Below are positions 43,698 to 56,331 of a stretch of 64,000 bases of DNA, in pieces. Position 1 is the stretch's first letter, and the number at the start of each line of letters is the position of its first letter. Origin of the DNA: Pseudomonas congelans (GTDB lineage: Bacteria > Pseudomonadota > Gammaproteobacteria > Pseudomonadales > Pseudomonadaceae); NCBI RefSeq assembly GCF_900103225.1, contig NZ_FNJH01000001.1:1572185-1636184 (forward strand), read 5' to 3'. A program made the translations under genes and the position numbers. The notes beneath the pieces were generated by a model. It ran no database searches, was not told where the DNA came from, and worked only from the letters and a program-made list of their open reading frames with translations.

Positions 43698-45052
43698 CCA
43701 TCACTTCCTTCGGCCCTGCCAACCGCATTGCGCGCAAGGCAGAAACCCATCCGCTGACCTGGCGTCTGCGCGACGACGGCGAACCGGTCTGGCTCGACGA
43801 GTACCAGACCAAGGACGGCTACGCCGCAGCGCGCAAGGCTCTGACGCAGCAGGCGCCCGACGATATCGTCCAGTCGGTCAAGGATTCCGGCCTCAAGGGC
43901 CGCGGTGGCGCAGGCTTCCCCACGGGTGTGAAGTGGGGCCTGATGCCCAAAGACGAATCCATGAACATCCGCTACCTGCTGTGCAACGCGGACGAGATGG
44001 AGCCGAACACCTGGAAAGACCGCATGCTGATGGAGCAACTGCCCCATTTGCTGGTCGAGGGCATGCTGATCAGTGCCCGCGCGCTGAAAGCCTATCGCGG
44101 CTATATCTTCCTGCGCGGCGAATACGTCACCGCGGCCAAGCACCTCAATCGCGCAGTGGCGGAAGCCAAGGCCGCCGGCTTGCTGGGCAAGAACATTCTC
44201 GGCACCGGCTTCGATTTCGAACTGTTCGTACATACGGGTGCCGGTCGCTACATCTGCGGTGAAGAAACCGCACTGATCAACTCGCTGGAGGGCCGCCGCG
44301 CCAACCCGCGCTCCAAGCCGCCCTTCCCTGCTGCGGTGGGCGTGTGGGGCAAGCCGACCTGTGTGAACAACGTCGAGACCCTGTGCAACGTGCCCGCCAT
44401 CGTCAACAACGGCAACGACTGGTACAAGTCGCTGGCTCGCGAAGGCAGTGAAGACCACGGCACCAAGCTGATGGGTTTCTCCGGCAAGGTCAAAAACCCA
44501 GGTTTGTGGGAACTGCCCTTCGGTGTGCAGGCTCGCGAACTGTTCGAAGACTACGCCGGCGGCATGCGCGATGGCTTCAAGCTCAAGTGCTGGCAACCCG
44601 GAGGCGCCGGCACGGGCTTCCTGCTGCCAGAGCATCTGGATGCCCAGATGTATGCAGGCGGTATCGCCAAGGTCGGCACGCGGATGGGTACAGGCCTGGC
44701 AATGGCGGTCGACGATTCGGTCAACATGGTCTCGCTGCTGCGCAACATGGAAGAGTTTTTCGCTCAGGAGTCCTGCGGCTTCTGTACGCCATGTCGCGAC
44801 GGTCTGCCATGGAGCGTGAAAATGCTTCGCGCCATCGAGAACGGTCAGGGTCAGCCGGGGGATATCGACACCCTGCTGGGTCTGGTCAATTTCCTCGGCC
44901 CAGGCAAGACCTTCTGTGCCCATGCACCGGGCGCCGTTGAACCATTGGGCAGTGCGATCAAGTATTTCCGTTCCGAGTTCGAAGCCGGTATCGCGCCAGC
45001 CAGCGCAACCACGCTCGTTCCGGGCAAAAGTCCGACAGTGGTCGGCGCATAA
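43694..45052 (+). CDS. nuoF: NADH-quinone oxidoreductase subunit F
   Basis: A 452-residue subunit that binds NADH and FMN and carries the [4Fe-4S] cluster N3. The nucleotide regions are [16 protein letters not shown] and the glycine-rich [19 protein letters not shown]; the cluster motif [12 protein letters not shown] is near residue 355. It is followed by an unusually long 135-base gap before nuoG. Confidence 0.97.
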   Translation: MTITSFGPANRIARKAETHPLTWRLRDDGEPVWLDEYQTKDGYAAARKALTQQAPDDIVQSVKDSGLKGRGGAGFPTGVKWGLMPKDESMNIRYLLCNADEMEPNTWKDRMLMEQLPHLLVEGMLISARALKAYRGYIFLRGEYVTAAKHLNRAVAEAKAAGLLGKNILGTGFDFELFVHTGAGRYICGEETALINSLEGRRANPRSKPPFPAAVGVWGKPTCVNNVETLCNVPAIVNNGNDWYKSLAREGSEDHGTKLMGFSGKVKNPGLWELPFGVQARELFEDYAGGMRDGFKLKCWQPGGAGTGFLLPEHLDAQMYAGGIAKVGTRMGTGLAMAVDDSVNMVSLLRNMEEFFAQESCGFCTPCRDGLPWSVKMLRAIENGQGQPGDIDTLLGLVNFLGPGKTFCAHAPGAVEPLGSAIKYFRSEFEAGIAPASATTLVPGKSPTVVGA

Positions 45053-45151
45053 CAAGACACAACGGTCGGCGGCTGTTCGGGCTGCCGTCCTCGTACCTGC
45101 TGACGCCTCCGGGCTGAACGATACGGGTACTACCGAGATTCCATTAGCCAC

Positions 45152-45168
45152 GCCCGCTGACAACGGGC
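45152..45168 (+). promoter_or_regulatory. Hairpin in the nuoF-nuoG gap
   Basis: GCCCG-CTGACAA-CGGGC forms a 5-bp stem 20 bases before nuoG. The 135-base gap has no gene. The hairpin may protect or separate the nuoG part of the message; it has no T tract. Confidence 0.3.
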
Positions 45169-45187
45169 CAACGAAGACCTTTGAACC

Positions 45188-47905
45188 ATGGCTACTATTC
45201 ACGTAGACGGCAAAGCGCTCGAAGTCGATGGTGCAGACAACCTGTTACAGGCATGTCTGTCGCTGGGCCTCGACATCCCTTATTTCTGCTGGCACCCCGC
45301 CCTTGGCAGCGTTGGCGCCTGTCGCCAGTGCGCGGTCAAGCAGTACACGGACGAGAACGACACTCGCGGTCGTATCGTCATGTCCTGCATGACACCAGCC
45401 ACCGACAACACCTGGATCTCCATCGAAGACGATGAATCCAAGGCCTTCCGGGCCAGTGTCGTCGAATGGCTGATGACCAACCACCCGCATGACTGCCCGG
45501 TCTGCGAGGAAGGCGGTCACTGTCACCTGCAGGACATGACCGTAATGACCGGTCACAACGAGCGCCGTTATCGCTTCACCAAGCGTACTCACCAGAATCA
45601 GGAGCTAGGGCCCTTCATCGCGCACGAGATGAACCGCTGCATCGCCTGTTATCGCTGTGTGCGCTTCTATAAAGACTATGCGGGCGGCACCGACCTGGGC
45701 GTCTACGGCGCCCATGACAACGTGTACTTCGGTCGCGTTGAAGACGGTACGCTGGAAAGCGAGTTCTCCGGCAACCTCACCGAGGTTTGCCCGACCGGTG
45801 TGTTCACGGACAAGACCCACTCCGAGCGCTACAACCGCAAATGGGACATGCAGTTCTCTCCGAGCATCTGCCACGGCTGCTCCAGCGGCTGCAACATCAG
45901 CCCGGGCGAACGCTACGGTGAATTGCGCCGCATCGAAAACCGTTACAACGGCTCGGTCAACCAGTACTTCCTCTGCGACCGCGGACGTTTCGGCTACGGT
46001 TACGTCAATCGCAAGGATCGCCCGCGTCAGCCACTGCTCGTCGACGGTCAGATCAAACTGAGCCTGGACGAGGCGCTGGACAAGGCGGCAGACCTGCTGC
46101 GTGGCCGTAACATCGTCGGTATCGGCTCTCCTCGCGCCAGCCTCGAAAGCAACTACGCGTTGCGTGAGCTGGTGGGTGCCGAGCATTTCTACAGCGGTAT
46201 CGAAGCCGGTGAACTGGAGCGTGTCAGGCTTATTCTCAAGGTCCTTAACGACAGCCCGCTGCCGATCCCGACCCTGCGTGACATCGAAGATCACGATGCC
46301 ATCTTCGTCCTCGGTGAAGACCTGACCCAGACAGCGGCACGTATGGCCCTGGGCTTGCGCCAGGCCGTCAAAGGCAAGGCTGAGGACATGGCCGCGGCGA
46401 TGAAAGTCCAGCCGTGGCTCGACGCAGCCGTGAAGAACATCGGTCAGCACGAACTGAATCCGCTGTTCATCGCCAGCCTCGCCGAGACCCGTCTCGACGA
46501 CGTTGCAGAAGAATGCGTACATGCAGCGCCTGACGACCTGGCGCGTATCGGTTTTGCCGTGGCCCATGCCCTGGATACCAGCGCACCGGCCGTCGAAGGT
46601 CTGGACAGCGAGGCGCTGGAGCTGGCGCAACGTATTGCCGACGCACTGCTGGCCGCCAAACGACCGCTGATCATTTCCGGCAGTTCGCTGGGTTCGACAG
46701 CACTGATCGAAGCTGCTGCGAACATCGCCAAGGCCTTGAAGCTGCGCGACAAGCAGGGCTCCATCAGCCTGATCGTCCCCGAAGCCAACAGCATGGGCCT
46801 GGCGATGTTCGGCGGCGACTCCGTCGATGCCGCGCTACAAGCCGTGATCTCCGGCAAGGCCGACGCCATCGTGGTGCTGGAAAACGATTTGTATCGTCGT
46901 GCGGACGCTAAAATCGTCGACGCCGCGCTGAGCGCTGCGAAAGTCGTGATCGTTGCTGACCATCAGAAAACCCCGACCAGCGACCGTGCCCATCTGATCC
47001 TGCCAGCTGCCAGCTTCGCCGAAGGCGACGGCACACTGGTCAGCCAGGAAGGCCGCGCCCAGCGCTTCTTCCAGGTCTTCGATCCGACCTATCTGGATGC
47101 CAGCATTCTGGTCCACGAAGGCTGGCGCTGGTTGCACGCCCTGCGCGCTACCTTGCTGAACAAGCCGGTTGACTGGACGCAACTCGACCACGTCACCGAA
47201 GCCTGCGCCGGCAGCACGCCGCAACTGGCGGGTATCGTCAACGCTGCACCTTCTGCGTCGTTCCGCATCAAGGGCCTGAAACTGGCTCGCGAACCGCTGC
47301 GTTACAGCGGCCGTACCGCGATGCGAGCCAACATCAGCGTGCATGAGCCACGCACTTCGCAAGACATCGACACAGCCTTCTCCTTCTCCATGGAAGGCTA
47401 CTCGGGCTCGGCCGAGCCTCGTCAGCAAGTGCCATTCGCCTGGTCGCCGGGCTGGAACTCGCCGCAGGCCTGGAACAAGTTTCAGGACGAAGTCGGTGGT
47501 CACTTGCGTGCTGGCGACCCGGGCACTCGCCTGATCGAAAGCCAGGGCGATGGTCTGTCATGGTTCTCCAGCGTGCCACGTGCGTTCTCTCCAGAGCGCG
47601 GCACCTGGCAGATCGTGCCGTTCTTTCACCTGTTCGGCAGCGATGAAACCTCGTCTCTGGCCGCGCCGGTTCAGGAACGCATCCCGCAGGCCTACGTCGC
47701 CCTGGCCAAATCCGAAGCCGATCGCCTTGGCGTCAACGAAGGCGCCCTGCTCTCCTTGAGCATCGGCGGTGAATCGCTGACCTTGCCGTTGCGCATCAGC
47801 GAAGAACTGGGCGCGGGTCTTGTGGCATTGCCGGCAGGACTGCCTGGCATTCCGCCGGCAATCTTCGGCAAATCCGTCGACGGTCTGCAGGAGGCAGCGC
47901 AATGA
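45188..47905 (+). CDS. nuoG: NADH-quinone oxidoreductase subunit G
   Basis: A 905-residue iron-sulfur subunit with a molybdopterin-oxidoreductase-like body that carries no Mo cofactor. It has an N-terminal [2Fe-2S] domain (C-x-C in [17 protein letters not shown]), a His-Cys cluster region ([12 protein letters not shown]), the [11 protein letters not shown] cluster, and the N7-type motif CHGCSSGC with a later Cys in YFLCDRG, found in E. coli-type enzymes. Its stop overlaps nuoH by 4 bases. Confidence 0.97.
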   Translation: MATIHVDGKALEVDGADNLLQACLSLGLDIPYFCWHPALGSVGACRQCAVKQYTDENDTRGRIVMSCMTPATDNTWISIEDDESKAFRASVVEWLMTNHPHDCPVCEEGGHCHLQDMTVMTGHNERRYRFTKRTHQNQELGPFIAHEMNRCIACYRCVRFYKDYAGGTDLGVYGAHDNVYFGRVEDGTLESEFSGNLTEVCPTGVFTDKTHSERYNRKWDMQFSPSICHGCSSGCNISPGERYGELRRIENRYNGSVNQYFLCDRGRFGYGYVNRKDRPRQPLLVDGQIKLSLDEALDKAADLLRGRNIVGIGSPRASLESNYALRELVGAEHFYSGIEAGELERVRLILKVLNDSPLPIPTLRDIEDHDAIFVLGEDLTQTAARMALGLRQAVKGKAEDMAAAMKVQPWLDAAVKNIGQHELNPLFIASLAETRLDDVAEECVHAAPDDLARIGFAVAHALDTSAPAVEGLDSEALELAQRIADALLAAKRPLIISGSSLGSTALIEAAANIAKALKLRDKQGSISLIVPEANSMGLAMFGGDSVDAALQAVISGKADAIVVLENDLYRRADAKIVDAALSAAKVVIVADHQKTPTSDRAHLILPAASFAEGDGTLVSQEGRAQRFFQVFDPTYLDASILVHEGWRWLHALRATLLNKPVDWTQLDHVTEACAGSTPQLAGIVNAAPSASFRIKGLKLAREPLRYSGRTAMRANISVHEPRTSQDIDTAFSFSMEGYSGSAEPRQQVPFAWSPGWNSPQAWNKFQDEVGGHLRAGDPGTRLIESQGDGLSWFSSVPRAFSPERGTWQIVPFFHLFGSDETSSLAAPVQERIPQAYVALAKSEADRLGVNEGALLSLSIGGESLTLPLRISEELGAGLVALPAGLPGIPPAIFGKSVDGLQEAAQ

Positions 47906-48909
47906 CCTGGTTTACCCCTGATGTGATCGACGCAATCATTGCAGTGGTCAAAGCCATTGTGGTGTTGCTGGCGGTCGTGGTTTGTGGTGCCCTGCTGAGC
48001 TTCATCGAGCGTCGTCTGCTGGGCTGGTGGCAGGACCGTTATGGTCCTAACCGCGTCGGACCGTTCGGCATGTTCCAGATCGCAGCCGACATGTTGAAGA
48101 TGTTCTTCAAGGAAGACTGGACACCGCCGTTCGCCGACAAGGTGATCTTCACCCTGGCACCTGTGGTTGCCATGAGCGCCTTGCTGATCGCCTTTGCGGT
48201 CATCCCGATCACCCCGACGTGGGGCGTCGCGGATCTGAACATCGGTCTGTTGTTCTTCTTCGCCATGGCGGGGCTATCCGTGTATGCGGTGCTGTTCGCC
48301 GGCTGGTCGAGCAACAACAAGTTCGCTCTGCTGGGCAGCCTGCGTGCTTCGGCGCAGACCGTGTCCTACGAAGTGTTCATGGGCCTTGCGCTGATGGGCA
48401 TCGTGGTTCAGGTCGGCTCGTTCAACATGCGCGACATCGTTGAATATCAGGCGCAGAACCTGTGGTTCATCATTCCGCAGTTCTTCGGCTTCTGTACGTT
48501 CTTCATTGCAGGCGTCGCGGTGACTCACCGCCACCCGTTCGACCAACCGGAAGCCGAGCAGGAACTGGCTGACGGCTACCACATTGAATATGCCGGCATG
48601 AAATGGGGCATGTTCTTCGTGGGCGAGTACATCGGGATCATTTTGATCTCGGCGCTGCTGGTGACGCTGTTCTTCGGTGGCTGGCACGGCCCGTTCGACA
48701 TTCTGCCATCGCTGGCATTCTTCTGGTTCGCCTTGAAAACCGCGTTTTTCATCATGCTGTTCATTCTGCTGCGCGCCTCCATTCCGCGCCCGCGTTATGA
48801 CCAGGTCATGGATTTCAGCTGGAAGTTCTGTCTGCCGCTGACCCTGATCAATTTGCTGGTGACTGCTGCGATTGTGTTGTTGAACACACCGGCAGGCTCG
48901 GTTCAGTGA
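47902..48909 (+). CDS. nuoH: NADH-quinone oxidoreductase subunit H
   Basis: A 335-residue membrane subunit with eight helices that forms the quinone channel. [61 protein letters not shown] and [13 protein letters not shown] are diagnostic. It overlaps nuoG by 4 bases and is followed by nuoI after 11 bases. Confidence 0.97.
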   Translation: MTWFTPDVIDAIIAVVKAIVVLLAVVVCGALLSFIERRLLGWWQDRYGPNRVGPFGMFQIAADMLKMFFKEDWTPPFADKVIFTLAPVVAMSALLIAFAVIPITPTWGVADLNIGLLFFFAMAGLSVYAVLFAGWSSNNKFALLGSLRASAQTVSYEVFMGLALMGIVVQVGSFNMRDIVEYQAQNLWFIIPQFFGFCTFFIAGVAVTHRHPFDQPEAEQELADGYHIEYAGMKWGMFFVGEYIGIILISALLVTLFFGGWHGPFDILPSLAFFWFALKTAFFIMLFILLRASIPRPRYDQVMDFSWKFCLPLTLINLLVTAAIVLLNTPAGSVQ

Positions 48910-48920
48910 GGATTTGACCC

Positions 48921-49469
48921 ATGTTCAAATATATTGGTGACATCGTTAAGGGTACGGGTACCCAGTTGCGCAGCCTGGTCATGGTCTTCGGCCACGGCTT
49001 CCGCAAGCGCGACACACTGCAATACCCTGAAGAGCAGGTTTATCTTCCGCCCCGCTACCGTGGCCGCATCGTTCTGACCCGCGACCCCGATGGCGAAGAG
49101 CGCTGCGTGGCGTGCAACCTTTGTGCAGTAGCCTGCCCGGTCGGTTGCATTTCTCTGCAGAAGGCCGAGACAGAGGACGGACGCTGGTATCCCGACTTCT
49201 TCCGCATCAACTTTTCGCGCTGCATCTTCTGCGGCCTGTGCGAAGAAGCCTGCCCGACGACCGCGATCCAGCTTACGCCGGACTTCGAGATGGCCGACTT
49301 CAAGCGTCAGGATCTGGTGTACGAGAAGGAAGACCTGCTGATCTCCGGACCCGGCAAGAACCCTGACTACAATTTCTATCGCGTTGCCGGCATGGCCATC
49401 GGCGGCAAGCCCAAGGGCTCCGCACAGAACGAAGCCGAGCCGATCAACGTCAAGAGCTTGCTGCCTTAA
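48921..49469 (+). CDS. nuoI: NADH-quinone oxidoreductase subunit I
   Basis: A 182-residue ferredoxin-like subunit with two [4Fe-4S] clusters (N6a, N6b). The motifs [15 protein letters not shown] and [15 protein letters not shown] are both complete. It bridges the peripheral arm and NuoB. Confidence 0.97.
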   Translation: MFKYIGDIVKGTGTQLRSLVMVFGHGFRKRDTLQYPEEQVYLPPRYRGRIVLTRDPDGEERCVACNLCAVACPVGCISLQKAETEDGRWYPDFFRINFSRCIFCGLCEEACPTTAIQLTPDFEMADFKRQDLVYEKEDLLISGPGKNPDYNFYRVAGMAIGGKPKGSAQNEAEPINVKSLLP

Positions 49470-49479
49470 GGAAGTAAAG

Positions 49480-49989
49480 ATGGAATTCGCTTTCTACTTC
49501 GCATCCGGTATCGCTGTTGTGTCCACCCTGCGGGTGATCACCAACACGAATCCGGTGCACGCCCTGCTCTACCTGATCATCTCGCTGATCGCTGTAGCAA
49601 TGACGTTCTTCAGCCTCGGCGCGCCGTTCGCCGGTGTGCTGGAAGTCATTGCCTATGCGGGCGCGATCATGGTCCTGTTCGTGTTTGTGGTGATGATGCT
49701 GAACCTCGGCCCGGCCTCGGTTCAGCAGGAACGTGCCTGGCTCAAACCCGGCATCTGGATCGGTCCGGTCATCCTCGGCGCGCTGTTGCTGGCCGAGTTG
49801 CTGTACGTGCTGTTCGCCAATCCGACCGGCGCTGGTGTCGGTCACACCACGGTCGACGCCAAGGCAGTCGGCATCAGCCTGTTCGGGCCCTATCTGCTGG
49901 TGGTGGAACTCGCCTCGATGCTGTTGCTTGCAGCAGCCATCACGGCCTTCCATCTGGGCCGCAACGAGGCCAAGGAGCCAAGCCAATGA
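49480..49989 (+). CDS. nuoJ: NADH-quinone oxidoreductase subunit J
   Basis: A 169-residue membrane subunit with five helices. The N-terminus [20 protein letters not shown] and the segment [19 protein letters not shown] are typical. I chose the ATG at 49480, preceded by AAGGAAG; the longer open frame upstream lies inside nuoI. Overlaps nuoK by 4 bases. Confidence 0.96.
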   Translation: MEFAFYFASGIAVVSTLRVITNTNPVHALLYLIISLIAVAMTFFSLGAPFAGVLEVIAYAGAIMVLFVFVVMMLNLGPASVQQERAWLKPGIWIGPVILGALLLAELLYVLFANPTGAGVGHTTVDAKAVGISLFGPYLLVVELASMLLLAAAITAFHLGRNEAKEPSQ

Positions 49990-50294
49990 ATGCTATCCCT
50001 CTTGAGCACGGCCTGGCGGTCGCCGGGGTTCTGTTCTGTCTGGGTCTGGTCGGCCTGATGGTGCGCCGTAACATTCTCTTCGTGTTGATGAGCCTGGAAA
50101 TCATGATGAATGCCGCTGCACTGGCATTCGTCGTTGCCGGCAGCCGTTGGGGGCAACCGGACGGGCAGGTGATGTTCATCCTAGTGATCAGCCTTGCGGC
50201 AGCCGAGGCCAGTATCGGCCTGGCGATCCTGATGCAACTGTATCGCCGCTTCCACACTCTCGATATCGATGCTGCCAGCGAGATGCGCGGATGA
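49986..50294 (+). CDS. nuoK: NADH-quinone oxidoreductase subunit K
   Basis: A 102-residue MnhC-like membrane subunit with three helices. It contains the conserved glutamates of the proton path ([17 protein letters not shown] and [13 protein letters not shown]). It overlaps both neighbours by 4 bases. Confidence 0.97.
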   Translation: MNAIPLEHGLAVAGVLFCLGLVGLMVRRNILFVLMSLEIMMNAAALAFVVAGSRWGQPDGQVMFILVISLAAAEASIGLAILMQLYRRFHTLDIDAASEMRG

Positions 50295-52144
50295 ATCTTC
50301 TCTTTCTGACTTTCGTATTCCCCCTCATCGGCTTTCTGCTGCTGTCGTTCTCCCGTGGACGCATCTCGGAAAACCTCGCTGCGCTGATCGGCGTCGGCTC
50401 TATCGGCCTCTCAGCCATTGTCACGGCCTGGGTCATCTGGCAGTTCAACGTCGCACCACCCGAAGGCGGTCACTACACCCAGGTGCTGTGGCGCTGGATG
50501 GACGTCGATGGCTTCCAGCCCAACTTCGCACTGTATCTGGACGGGCTGTCCGTCACGATGCTGGGCGTAGTGGTTGGCGTCGGCTTCCTGATCCATCTGT
50601 TCGCGTCCTGGTACATGCGCGGTGAGGCGGGCTACTCGCGCTTCTTCTCCTACACCAACCTGTTCATCGCCAGCATGCTGTTCCTGATCCTGGGCGACAA
50701 TCTGCTGTTCATCTACTTTGGTTGGGAAGGTGTGGGCCTGTGCAGTTACCTGTTGATCGGTTTCTATTACAGCAACCGCAACAACGGCAACGCAGCGCTA
50801 AAAGCGTTCATCGTCACCCGTATCGGTGACGTGTTCATGGCTATCGGTCTGTTCATCCTGTTCCAGCAATTGGGCACGCTCAATGTGCAGGAACTGCTGG
50901 TCAGGGCGCCGGAACACTTCAAGGTCGGCGATTTCTGGATCGTGCTGGCGACGTTGATGCTGCTGGGCGGTGCGGTCGGTAAATCCGCCCAGTTGCCACT
51001 GCAAACCTGGCTGGCTGACGCGATGGCCGGTCCTACTCCGGTTTCGGCGCTGATCCACGCAGCGACCATGGTCACGGCGGGCGTCTACCTGATTGCGCGG
51101 ACTCACGGCCTGTTCGCACTGGCACCTGACATCCTGCATCTGGTCGGCATTGTCGGCGGCGTCACGCTGGTTCTGGCGGGTTTCGCCGCTCTGGTACAGA
51201 CCGACATCAAGCGTATCCTCGCCTACTCGACCATGAGCCAGATCGGCTACATGTTCCTGGCACTGGGGGTTGGCGCCTGGGAAGGCGCGATCTTCCACCT
51301 GATGACCCACGCCTTCTTCAAGGCGCTGCTGTTCCTTGCTTCCGGTGCGGTGATCGTTGCCTGCCACCACGAGCAGAACATCTTCAAGATGGGCGGCCTG
51401 TGGAAGAAACTGCCATTGGCCTACGCCAGCTTCATCGTCGGTGGCGCTGCTCTTTCCGCCCTGCCGCTGCTGACGGCGGGCTTCTACTCCAAGGACGAAA
51501 TTCTCTGGGAAGCATTTGCCAGCGGTAACAACGGCTTGCTGTATGCCGGTCTGGTGGGCGCGTTCATGACGTCGCTGTACACCTTCCGTCTGATCTTCAT
51601 CGCGTTCCACGGTGAAGCCAAGACCGAAGCACACGCAGGTCACGGTATCGCTCACTGGCTGCCACTGTCGGTGCTGATCGTGCTGTCGACATTCATCGGC
51701 GCGCTGATCACTCCGCCCCTGGCCGGTGTTCTACCGCAGAGCGTCGGCCATGCCGGTGGCGAAGCCAAGCACAGTCTGGAGATCGCTTCCGGCGCCATCG
51801 CGCTGGCCGGTATCCTGCTGGCAGCGCTGCTGTTCCTCGGCAAGCGCCGCCTGGCGACGGCTATCGCCAACAGCGCTCCGGGCCGTTTCCTTTCGGCCTG
51901 GTGGTTCGCGGCCTGGGGCTTCGACTGGATCTACGACAAGCTGTTCGTCAAGCCGTACCTGGCAATCAGCCATGTACTGCGTAGTGATCCGTTCGACCGC
52001 ACTATCGGCTTGATCCCACGTCTGGTCAAAGGCGGTCATGACACCATGAGCCGCACCGAGACCGGCCAGTTGCGTTGGTATGCTGCCTCGATCGCCGTGG
52101 GTGCCGTTCTGGTACTCGGTGCCGTCGTTCTGGTTGCGATCTGA
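50291..52144 (+). CDS. nuoL: NADH-quinone oxidoreductase subunit L
   Basis: A 617-residue antiporter-like proton-pumping subunit with about 16 helices and the long lateral helix near the C-terminus. [45 protein letters not shown] and [14 protein letters not shown] mark the pump core. The ATG at 50291 overlaps the nuoK stop. Confidence 0.97.
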   Translation: MNLLFLTFVFPLIGFLLLSFSRGRISENLAALIGVGSIGLSAIVTAWVIWQFNVAPPEGGHYTQVLWRWMDVDGFQPNFALYLDGLSVTMLGVVVGVGFLIHLFASWYMRGEAGYSRFFSYTNLFIASMLFLILGDNLLFIYFGWEGVGLCSYLLIGFYYSNRNNGNAALKAFIVTRIGDVFMAIGLFILFQQLGTLNVQELLVRAPEHFKVGDFWIVLATLMLLGGAVGKSAQLPLQTWLADAMAGPTPVSALIHAATMVTAGVYLIARTHGLFALAPDILHLVGIVGGVTLVLAGFAALVQTDIKRILAYSTMSQIGYMFLALGVGAWEGAIFHLMTHAFFKALLFLASGAVIVACHHEQNIFKMGGLWKKLPLAYASFIVGGAALSALPLLTAGFYSKDEILWEAFASGNNGLLYAGLVGAFMTSLYTFRLIFIAFHGEAKTEAHAGHGIAHWLPLSVLIVLSTFIGALITPPLAGVLPQSVGHAGGEAKHSLEIASGAIALAGILLAALLFLGKRRLATAIANSAPGRFLSAWWFAAWGFDWIYDKLFVKPYLAISHVLRSDPFDRTIGLIPRLVKGGHDTMSRTETGQLRWYAASIAVGAVLVLGAVVLVAI

Positions 52145-52183
52145 TATGAACCTTGCGAATTTGCGAAAGGAATTGAGCCCGTC

Positions 52184-53716
52184 ATGATTCTGCCCTGGCT
52201 AATCCTGATCCCCTTCATCGGCGGCCTGCTGTGCTGGCTGGGTGAGCGCTTCGGCTCTACCCTGCCGCGCTGGATTGCGTTGCTGACAATGACCCTGGAA
52301 CTGGTTCTCGGCCTCTGGCTGTGGGCTACCGGCAACTTCGGCTACGCGCCGGTGCCGGGTGCCGATCCAACCTGGACCCTGGAATTCCACCACCCGTGGA
52401 TCACCCGCTTCGGCATCGACGTGCATCTGGCACTCGATGGCCTGTCGCTGCTGATGATCCTGCTGACCGGCCTGCTGGGTGTGCTGTCGGTGCTGTGCTC
52501 GTGGAAGGAAATCCAGCGCAAGGTCGGTTTCTTCCACCTTAACCTGATGTGGATCCTGGGCGGTGTCGTCGGCGTGTTCCTGGCCATCGACCTGTTCATG
52601 TTCTTCTTCTTCTGGGAAATGATGCTGGTGCCGATGTATTTCCTCATCGCGCTCTGGGGTCACAGCTCTTCGGACGGCAAGAAAACCCGTATCTATGCGG
52701 CCACCAAGTTTTTCATCTTCACTCAGGCCAGCGGCCTGATCATGCTGGTGGCGATCCTGGGCCTGGTTCTGGTGCACTTCAATCAGACCGGCGTGATCAC
52801 CTTTGCCTACGCCGACCTGCTGAAGACCAAACTGGCACCGGGCACCGAGTACATCCTGATGCTGGGCTTCTTCATTGCCTTCGCCGTCAAGCTGCCGGTG
52901 GTGCCGTTGCACTCCTGGCTGCCGGATGCGCACGCCCAGGCACCGACTGCAGGCTCCGTCGACCTGGCGGGTATCCTGCTGAAGACTGCGGCTTACGGCC
53001 TGCTGCGCTTTGCCCTGCCGCTGTTCCCCAACGCATCGGCCGAGTTCGCACCGATTGCAATGACGCTGGGCCTGGTCGGTATCTTCTACGGCGCATTCCT
53101 GGCATTTGCCCAGACTGACATCAAGCGCCTGATCGCGTTCTCCAGCGTTTCGCACATGGGCTTCGTACTGATCGGTATCTACTCGGGCAGTCAGCAAGCG
53201 CTGCAAGGCGTACTGATCCAGATGATCGCCCACGGCCTGTCGGCTGCGGCACTGTTCATTCTCAGTGGCCAGTTGTACGAGCGCCTGCACACTCGCGACA
53301 TGCGTGAGATGGGCGGTCTGTGGTCACGCATCGCCTACATCCCGGCCATCAGCCTGTTCTTTGCCGCCGCCTCTCTGGGTCTGCCGGGCACCGGCAACTT
53401 TGTCGGCGAGTTCCTGATTCTGCTGGGCAGCTTCGCCAGCTCACCCTGGATCACGGCGATCGCCACCTCCGGTCTGGTATTCGGTTCTGTCTACTCGCTG
53501 ATCATGATCCACCGCGCCTACTTCGGCCCGTCGAAGTCCGACGAGGTTCTGAAGGGCATGGACGGACGGGAAATGATCATGGTGCTGGGCCTTGCCGTGT
53601 TGCTGGTCGTGCTCGGGGTGTTCCCGCAGCCGTTCCTCGACACATCGGCGGCGACCATGCACGGCGTGCAGCAATGGCTAGGCACTGCCTTCACTCAACT
53701 CGCTTCGGCCCGGTAA
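52184..53716 (+). CDS. nuoM: NADH-quinone oxidoreductase subunit M
   Basis: A 510-residue antiporter-like proton-pumping subunit with about 14 helices. [45 protein letters not shown] and [14 protein letters not shown] are diagnostic. It follows nuoL after 39 bases. Confidence 0.97.
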   Translation: MILPWLILIPFIGGLLCWLGERFGSTLPRWIALLTMTLELVLGLWLWATGNFGYAPVPGADPTWTLEFHHPWITRFGIDVHLALDGLSLLMILLTGLLGVLSVLCSWKEIQRKVGFFHLNLMWILGGVVGVFLAIDLFMFFFFWEMMLVPMYFLIALWGHSSSDGKKTRIYAATKFFIFTQASGLIMLVAILGLVLVHFNQTGVITFAYADLLKTKLAPGTEYILMLGFFIAFAVKLPVVPLHSWLPDAHAQAPTAGSVDLAGILLKTAAYGLLRFALPLFPNASAEFAPIAMTLGLVGIFYGAFLAFAQTDIKRLIAFSSVSHMGFVLIGIYSGSQQALQGVLIQMIAHGLSAAALFILSGQLYERLHTRDMREMGGLWSRIAYIPAISLFFAAASLGLPGTGNFVGEFLILLGSFASSPWITAIATSGLVFGSVYSLIMIHRAYFGPSKSDEVLKGMDGREMIMVLGLAVLLVVLGVFPQPFLDTSAATMHGVQQWLGTAFTQLASAR

Positions 53717-53723
53717 GAGCGCT

Positions 53724-55193
53724 ATGGACCTGACGATTCAACACTTTATTGCGCTTGCGCCACTGCTGATTACCAGCCTCACCATTGTCGTGGTGATGCT
53801 GGCGATAGCATGGCGCCGCAATCACTCGCAAACGTTCCTGCTTTCGGTAGCAGGCCTCAACCTGGCCCTGCTGTCGATCTATCCGGCATTGCAAGTTGCC
53901 CCTCTGGTCGTGACGCCACTGCTGCATATCGACAACTTTGCCTGCCTGTACATGGCGATCATCCTTGCCTCTACCCTCGCGTGCGTGACCATGGCGCACG
54001 CCTATCTGGGTGACGGCAAGGCCGGTTATCCGGGCAATCGCGAAGAGCTTTACCTGCTGATCCTGCTGGCAGCTGCCGGCGGGCTGGTTCTGGTCAGTGC
54101 CCAGCATCTGGCAGGCCTGTTCATCGGTCTGGAACTGCTCTCGGTGCCGGTCTACGGACTGGTGGCTTATGCTTTCTTCAACAAGCGCTCGCTGGAAGGC
54201 GGCATCAAGTACATGGTCCTGTCCGCCGCAGGTTCGGCGTTCCTGCTGTTCGGTATGGCGCTGCTGTACGCAGAGGCAGGCTCGCTGAGCTTCGACGGTA
54301 TCGGCAAGGCGATCGCGGCGACCGGCATGCCGAGCCCGATTGCCAGCCTGGGTCTGGGCATGATGGTCGTCGGCCTGGCCTTCAAACTGTCACTGGTGCC
54401 TTTCCACCTGTGGACCCCGGACGTTTACGAAGGCGCCCCTGCGCCGGTCGCGGCTTTCCTGGCAACTGCCAGCAAGGTGGCGGTGTTTGCGGTACTGGTG
54501 CGTCTGTTCCAGATTTCACCGGCCGCCAGCAGCGGTGTCCTGCATGACGTACTGGCAGTCATCGCCGTCGCGTCGATCCTCGTCGGCAACCTGCTGGCGC
54601 TGACTCAGACCAACCTCAAGCGTCTGCTGGGCTACTCCTCCATCGCGCACTTCGGTTACCTGATGATTGCGCTGGTGGCCAGCAAAGGCATGGCGGTCGA
54701 GGCGATTGGCGTCTACCTGGCGACTTACGTCCTGACCTCGCTGGGCAGCTTCGGTGTGATCACCATGATGTCTTCGCCTTACAGCGGACGTGATGCCGAC
54801 GCGATGTTCGAATACCGTGGTCTGTTCTGGCGTCGCCCTTACCTGACGGCAGTCATGACTCTGATGATGCTGTCGCTGGCAGGTATCCCGCTCACCGCAG
54901 GTTTCATCGGCAAGTTCTATATCATCGCCACCGGTGTCGAATCGCAGTTGTGGTGGCTGATCGGGGCCTTGGTCATCGGTAGCGCCATCGGCGTGTTCTA
55001 TTACCTGCGCGTGATGGTCACTATGTATCTGGTCGACAACAAGCTCCCTCGCCACGACGCAGCCATCAACTGGGCACAGCGCACGGGCGGCGTGATGCTG
55101 CTGGCCGTTGCGATCCTGACCTTCGTGCTGGGTGTATACCCACAACCGCTGCTCGATCTGGTGGTCAACGCAGGTCTGCACGTAGCAGGCTGA
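53724..55193 (+). CDS. nuoN: NADH-quinone oxidoreductase subunit N
   Basis: A 489-residue antiporter-like subunit with about 14 helices, the last gene of the operon. [46 protein letters not shown] and [15 protein letters not shown] are typical. A strong terminator follows. Confidence 0.97.
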   Translation: MDLTIQHFIALAPLLITSLTIVVVMLAIAWRRNHSQTFLLSVAGLNLALLSIYPALQVAPLVVTPLLHIDNFACLYMAIILASTLACVTMAHAYLGDGKAGYPGNREELYLLILLAAAGGLVLVSAQHLAGLFIGLELLSVPVYGLVAYAFFNKRSLEGGIKYMVLSAAGSAFLLFGMALLYAEAGSLSFDGIGKAIAATGMPSPIASLGLGMMVVGLAFKLSLVPFHLWTPDVYEGAPAPVAAFLATASKVAVFAVLVRLFQISPAASSGVLHDVLAVIAVASILVGNLLALTQTNLKRLLGYSSIAHFGYLMIALVASKGMAVEAIGVYLATYVLTSLGSFGVITMMSSPYSGRDADAMFEYRGLFWRRPYLTAVMTLMMLSLAGIPLTAGFIGKFYIIATGVESQLWWLIGALVIGSAIGVFYYLRVMVTMYLVDNKLPRHDAAINWAQRTGGVMLLAVAILTFVLGVYPQPLLDLVVNAGLHVAG

Positions 55194-55205
55194 TCCTGCG
55201 CAAAC

Positions 55206-55237
55206 AAAAAGCCCTGCTCTCGAGCAGGGTTTTTTTT
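55206..55237 (+). terminator. Rho-independent terminator of the nuo operon
   Basis: GCCCTGCTC (55211-55219) pairs with GAGCAGGGT (55222-55230), with A residues before and eight T residues after. It may also end the converging AraC transcript. Confidence 0.92.
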
Positions 55238-55257
55238 GTCTCCGAAACGGTCTAAGG

Positions 55258-56211
55258 CTACCCGGCTACGCTTTTCGCGGCCCGCACAGCGCCTGGGGAT
55301 ACGCCCGTCGATCTTTTGAATGCGCGGCTGAAGGCAGCCAATGAACCATAACCCAGTTGACTGGCGACGGCCTCCAGAGAACAGTGGTTGCGGCTCAGGC
55401 TGTGCACTGCCAGGCGCATTCTCAACTCAGTCAGGTACTGCAATGGCGGAATACCCGTTGCTGCAAGAAAGCGCTGTGCGAACACAGAGCGGGAATGCCG
55501 GGCCTCATGAGCAAGCGTGGCCACCGTCCAGTTTCTGCCTGGATGCTGGTGCATCATGACGATAGCGCGGCTCAGCCGAGGGTCTTGCAAAGCGCCAAGC
55601 CAGCCCGTGGCATTTCCACAGCCGCCCGCGACCCAGCCGCGCACCAGCAGCGCGGCAACGACTTCAGCAAGACGTGCCAGAATCCCTGCGTGCCCAGCCT
55701 GCTGCATCAAGGCTTCACGCTCCATCGCCACGAGCATGGGCCGCAGCTCGGGACATGTCTCCAGCAGAGTACTGACCTGCATGACATCCGGCATGGCGGC
55801 AACAAGCGGCTGCATGCCGCCCAGTTCCAACGCCATGCAACAGCTGAAGATGATCGCGTGATCAACAGCTCCGCCCTCCTCGTCGCCTGCAGGATTGTGA
55901 ACGCCAGCGATGATGCCGGTAGACGGGTCAAACAGCTGTACATCGCTTGCAGCCGTGTCTTCGGCCGTCAAAATGGCGTGGTGCCCACCGCGCGGAATCA
56001 GAACCGCATCCCCGGTATCCAGCTTGTATAGAACGTTCTCGGCGCTGCGTAGCCACACTGGCCCACGTCCGACGAAATGAAATTGTGCTCGTCCGATTGC
56101 GTTACTGAAGCCAACACCAAGGGGCGGGGCGACTTCCAGCCTGCGGAATTGGACGCCGAAAAGACGCATACCGAGCAGAAGTTCGCTGATGGGGTCGTTT
56201 GAGGATTGCAT
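55258..56211 (-). CDS. AraC-family regulator with N-terminal cupin domain
   Basis: A 317-residue regulator. The N-terminal half (about 5-190) is a cupin_6-type sensor (LIPRGGHHAILTAEDTAA). The C-terminal half (about 210-310) has two helix-turn-helix motifs (TVATLAHEARHSRSVFAQRF and SLEAVASQLGYGSLAAFSRAFKRSTGVSPG). It is divergent from the alpha/beta hydrolase at 56332 with 120 bases between, so it probably controls that gene. The inducer is unknown. From memory, this pair is absent here in P. aeruginosa. Confidence 0.9.
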   Translation of the reverse strand: MQSSNDPISELLLGMRLFGVQFRRLEVAPPLGVGFSNAIGRAQFHFVGRGPVWLRSAENVLYKLDTGDAVLIPRGGHHAILTAEDTAASDVQLFDPSTGIIAGVHNPAGDEEGGAVDHAIIFSCCMALELGGMQPLVAAMPDVMQVSTLLETCPELRPMLVAMEREALMQQAGHAGILARLAEVVAALLVRGWVAGGCGNATGWLGALQDPRLSRAIVMMHQHPGRNWTVATLAHEARHSRSVFAQRFLAATGIPPLQYLTELRMRLAVHSLSRNHCSLEAVASQLGYGSLAAFSRAFKRSTGVSPGAVRAAKSVAG

Positions 56212-56331
56212 GGAGAGAGGCCACCGCGAATTCAGGACGATTAATCAATTTATCAGGATTTTACGTCATATACCGTCCTGCGCCGTCGACCTACAGTTCG
56301 CCCATCACGTCTTCCGCATGGAAATAGCCTC

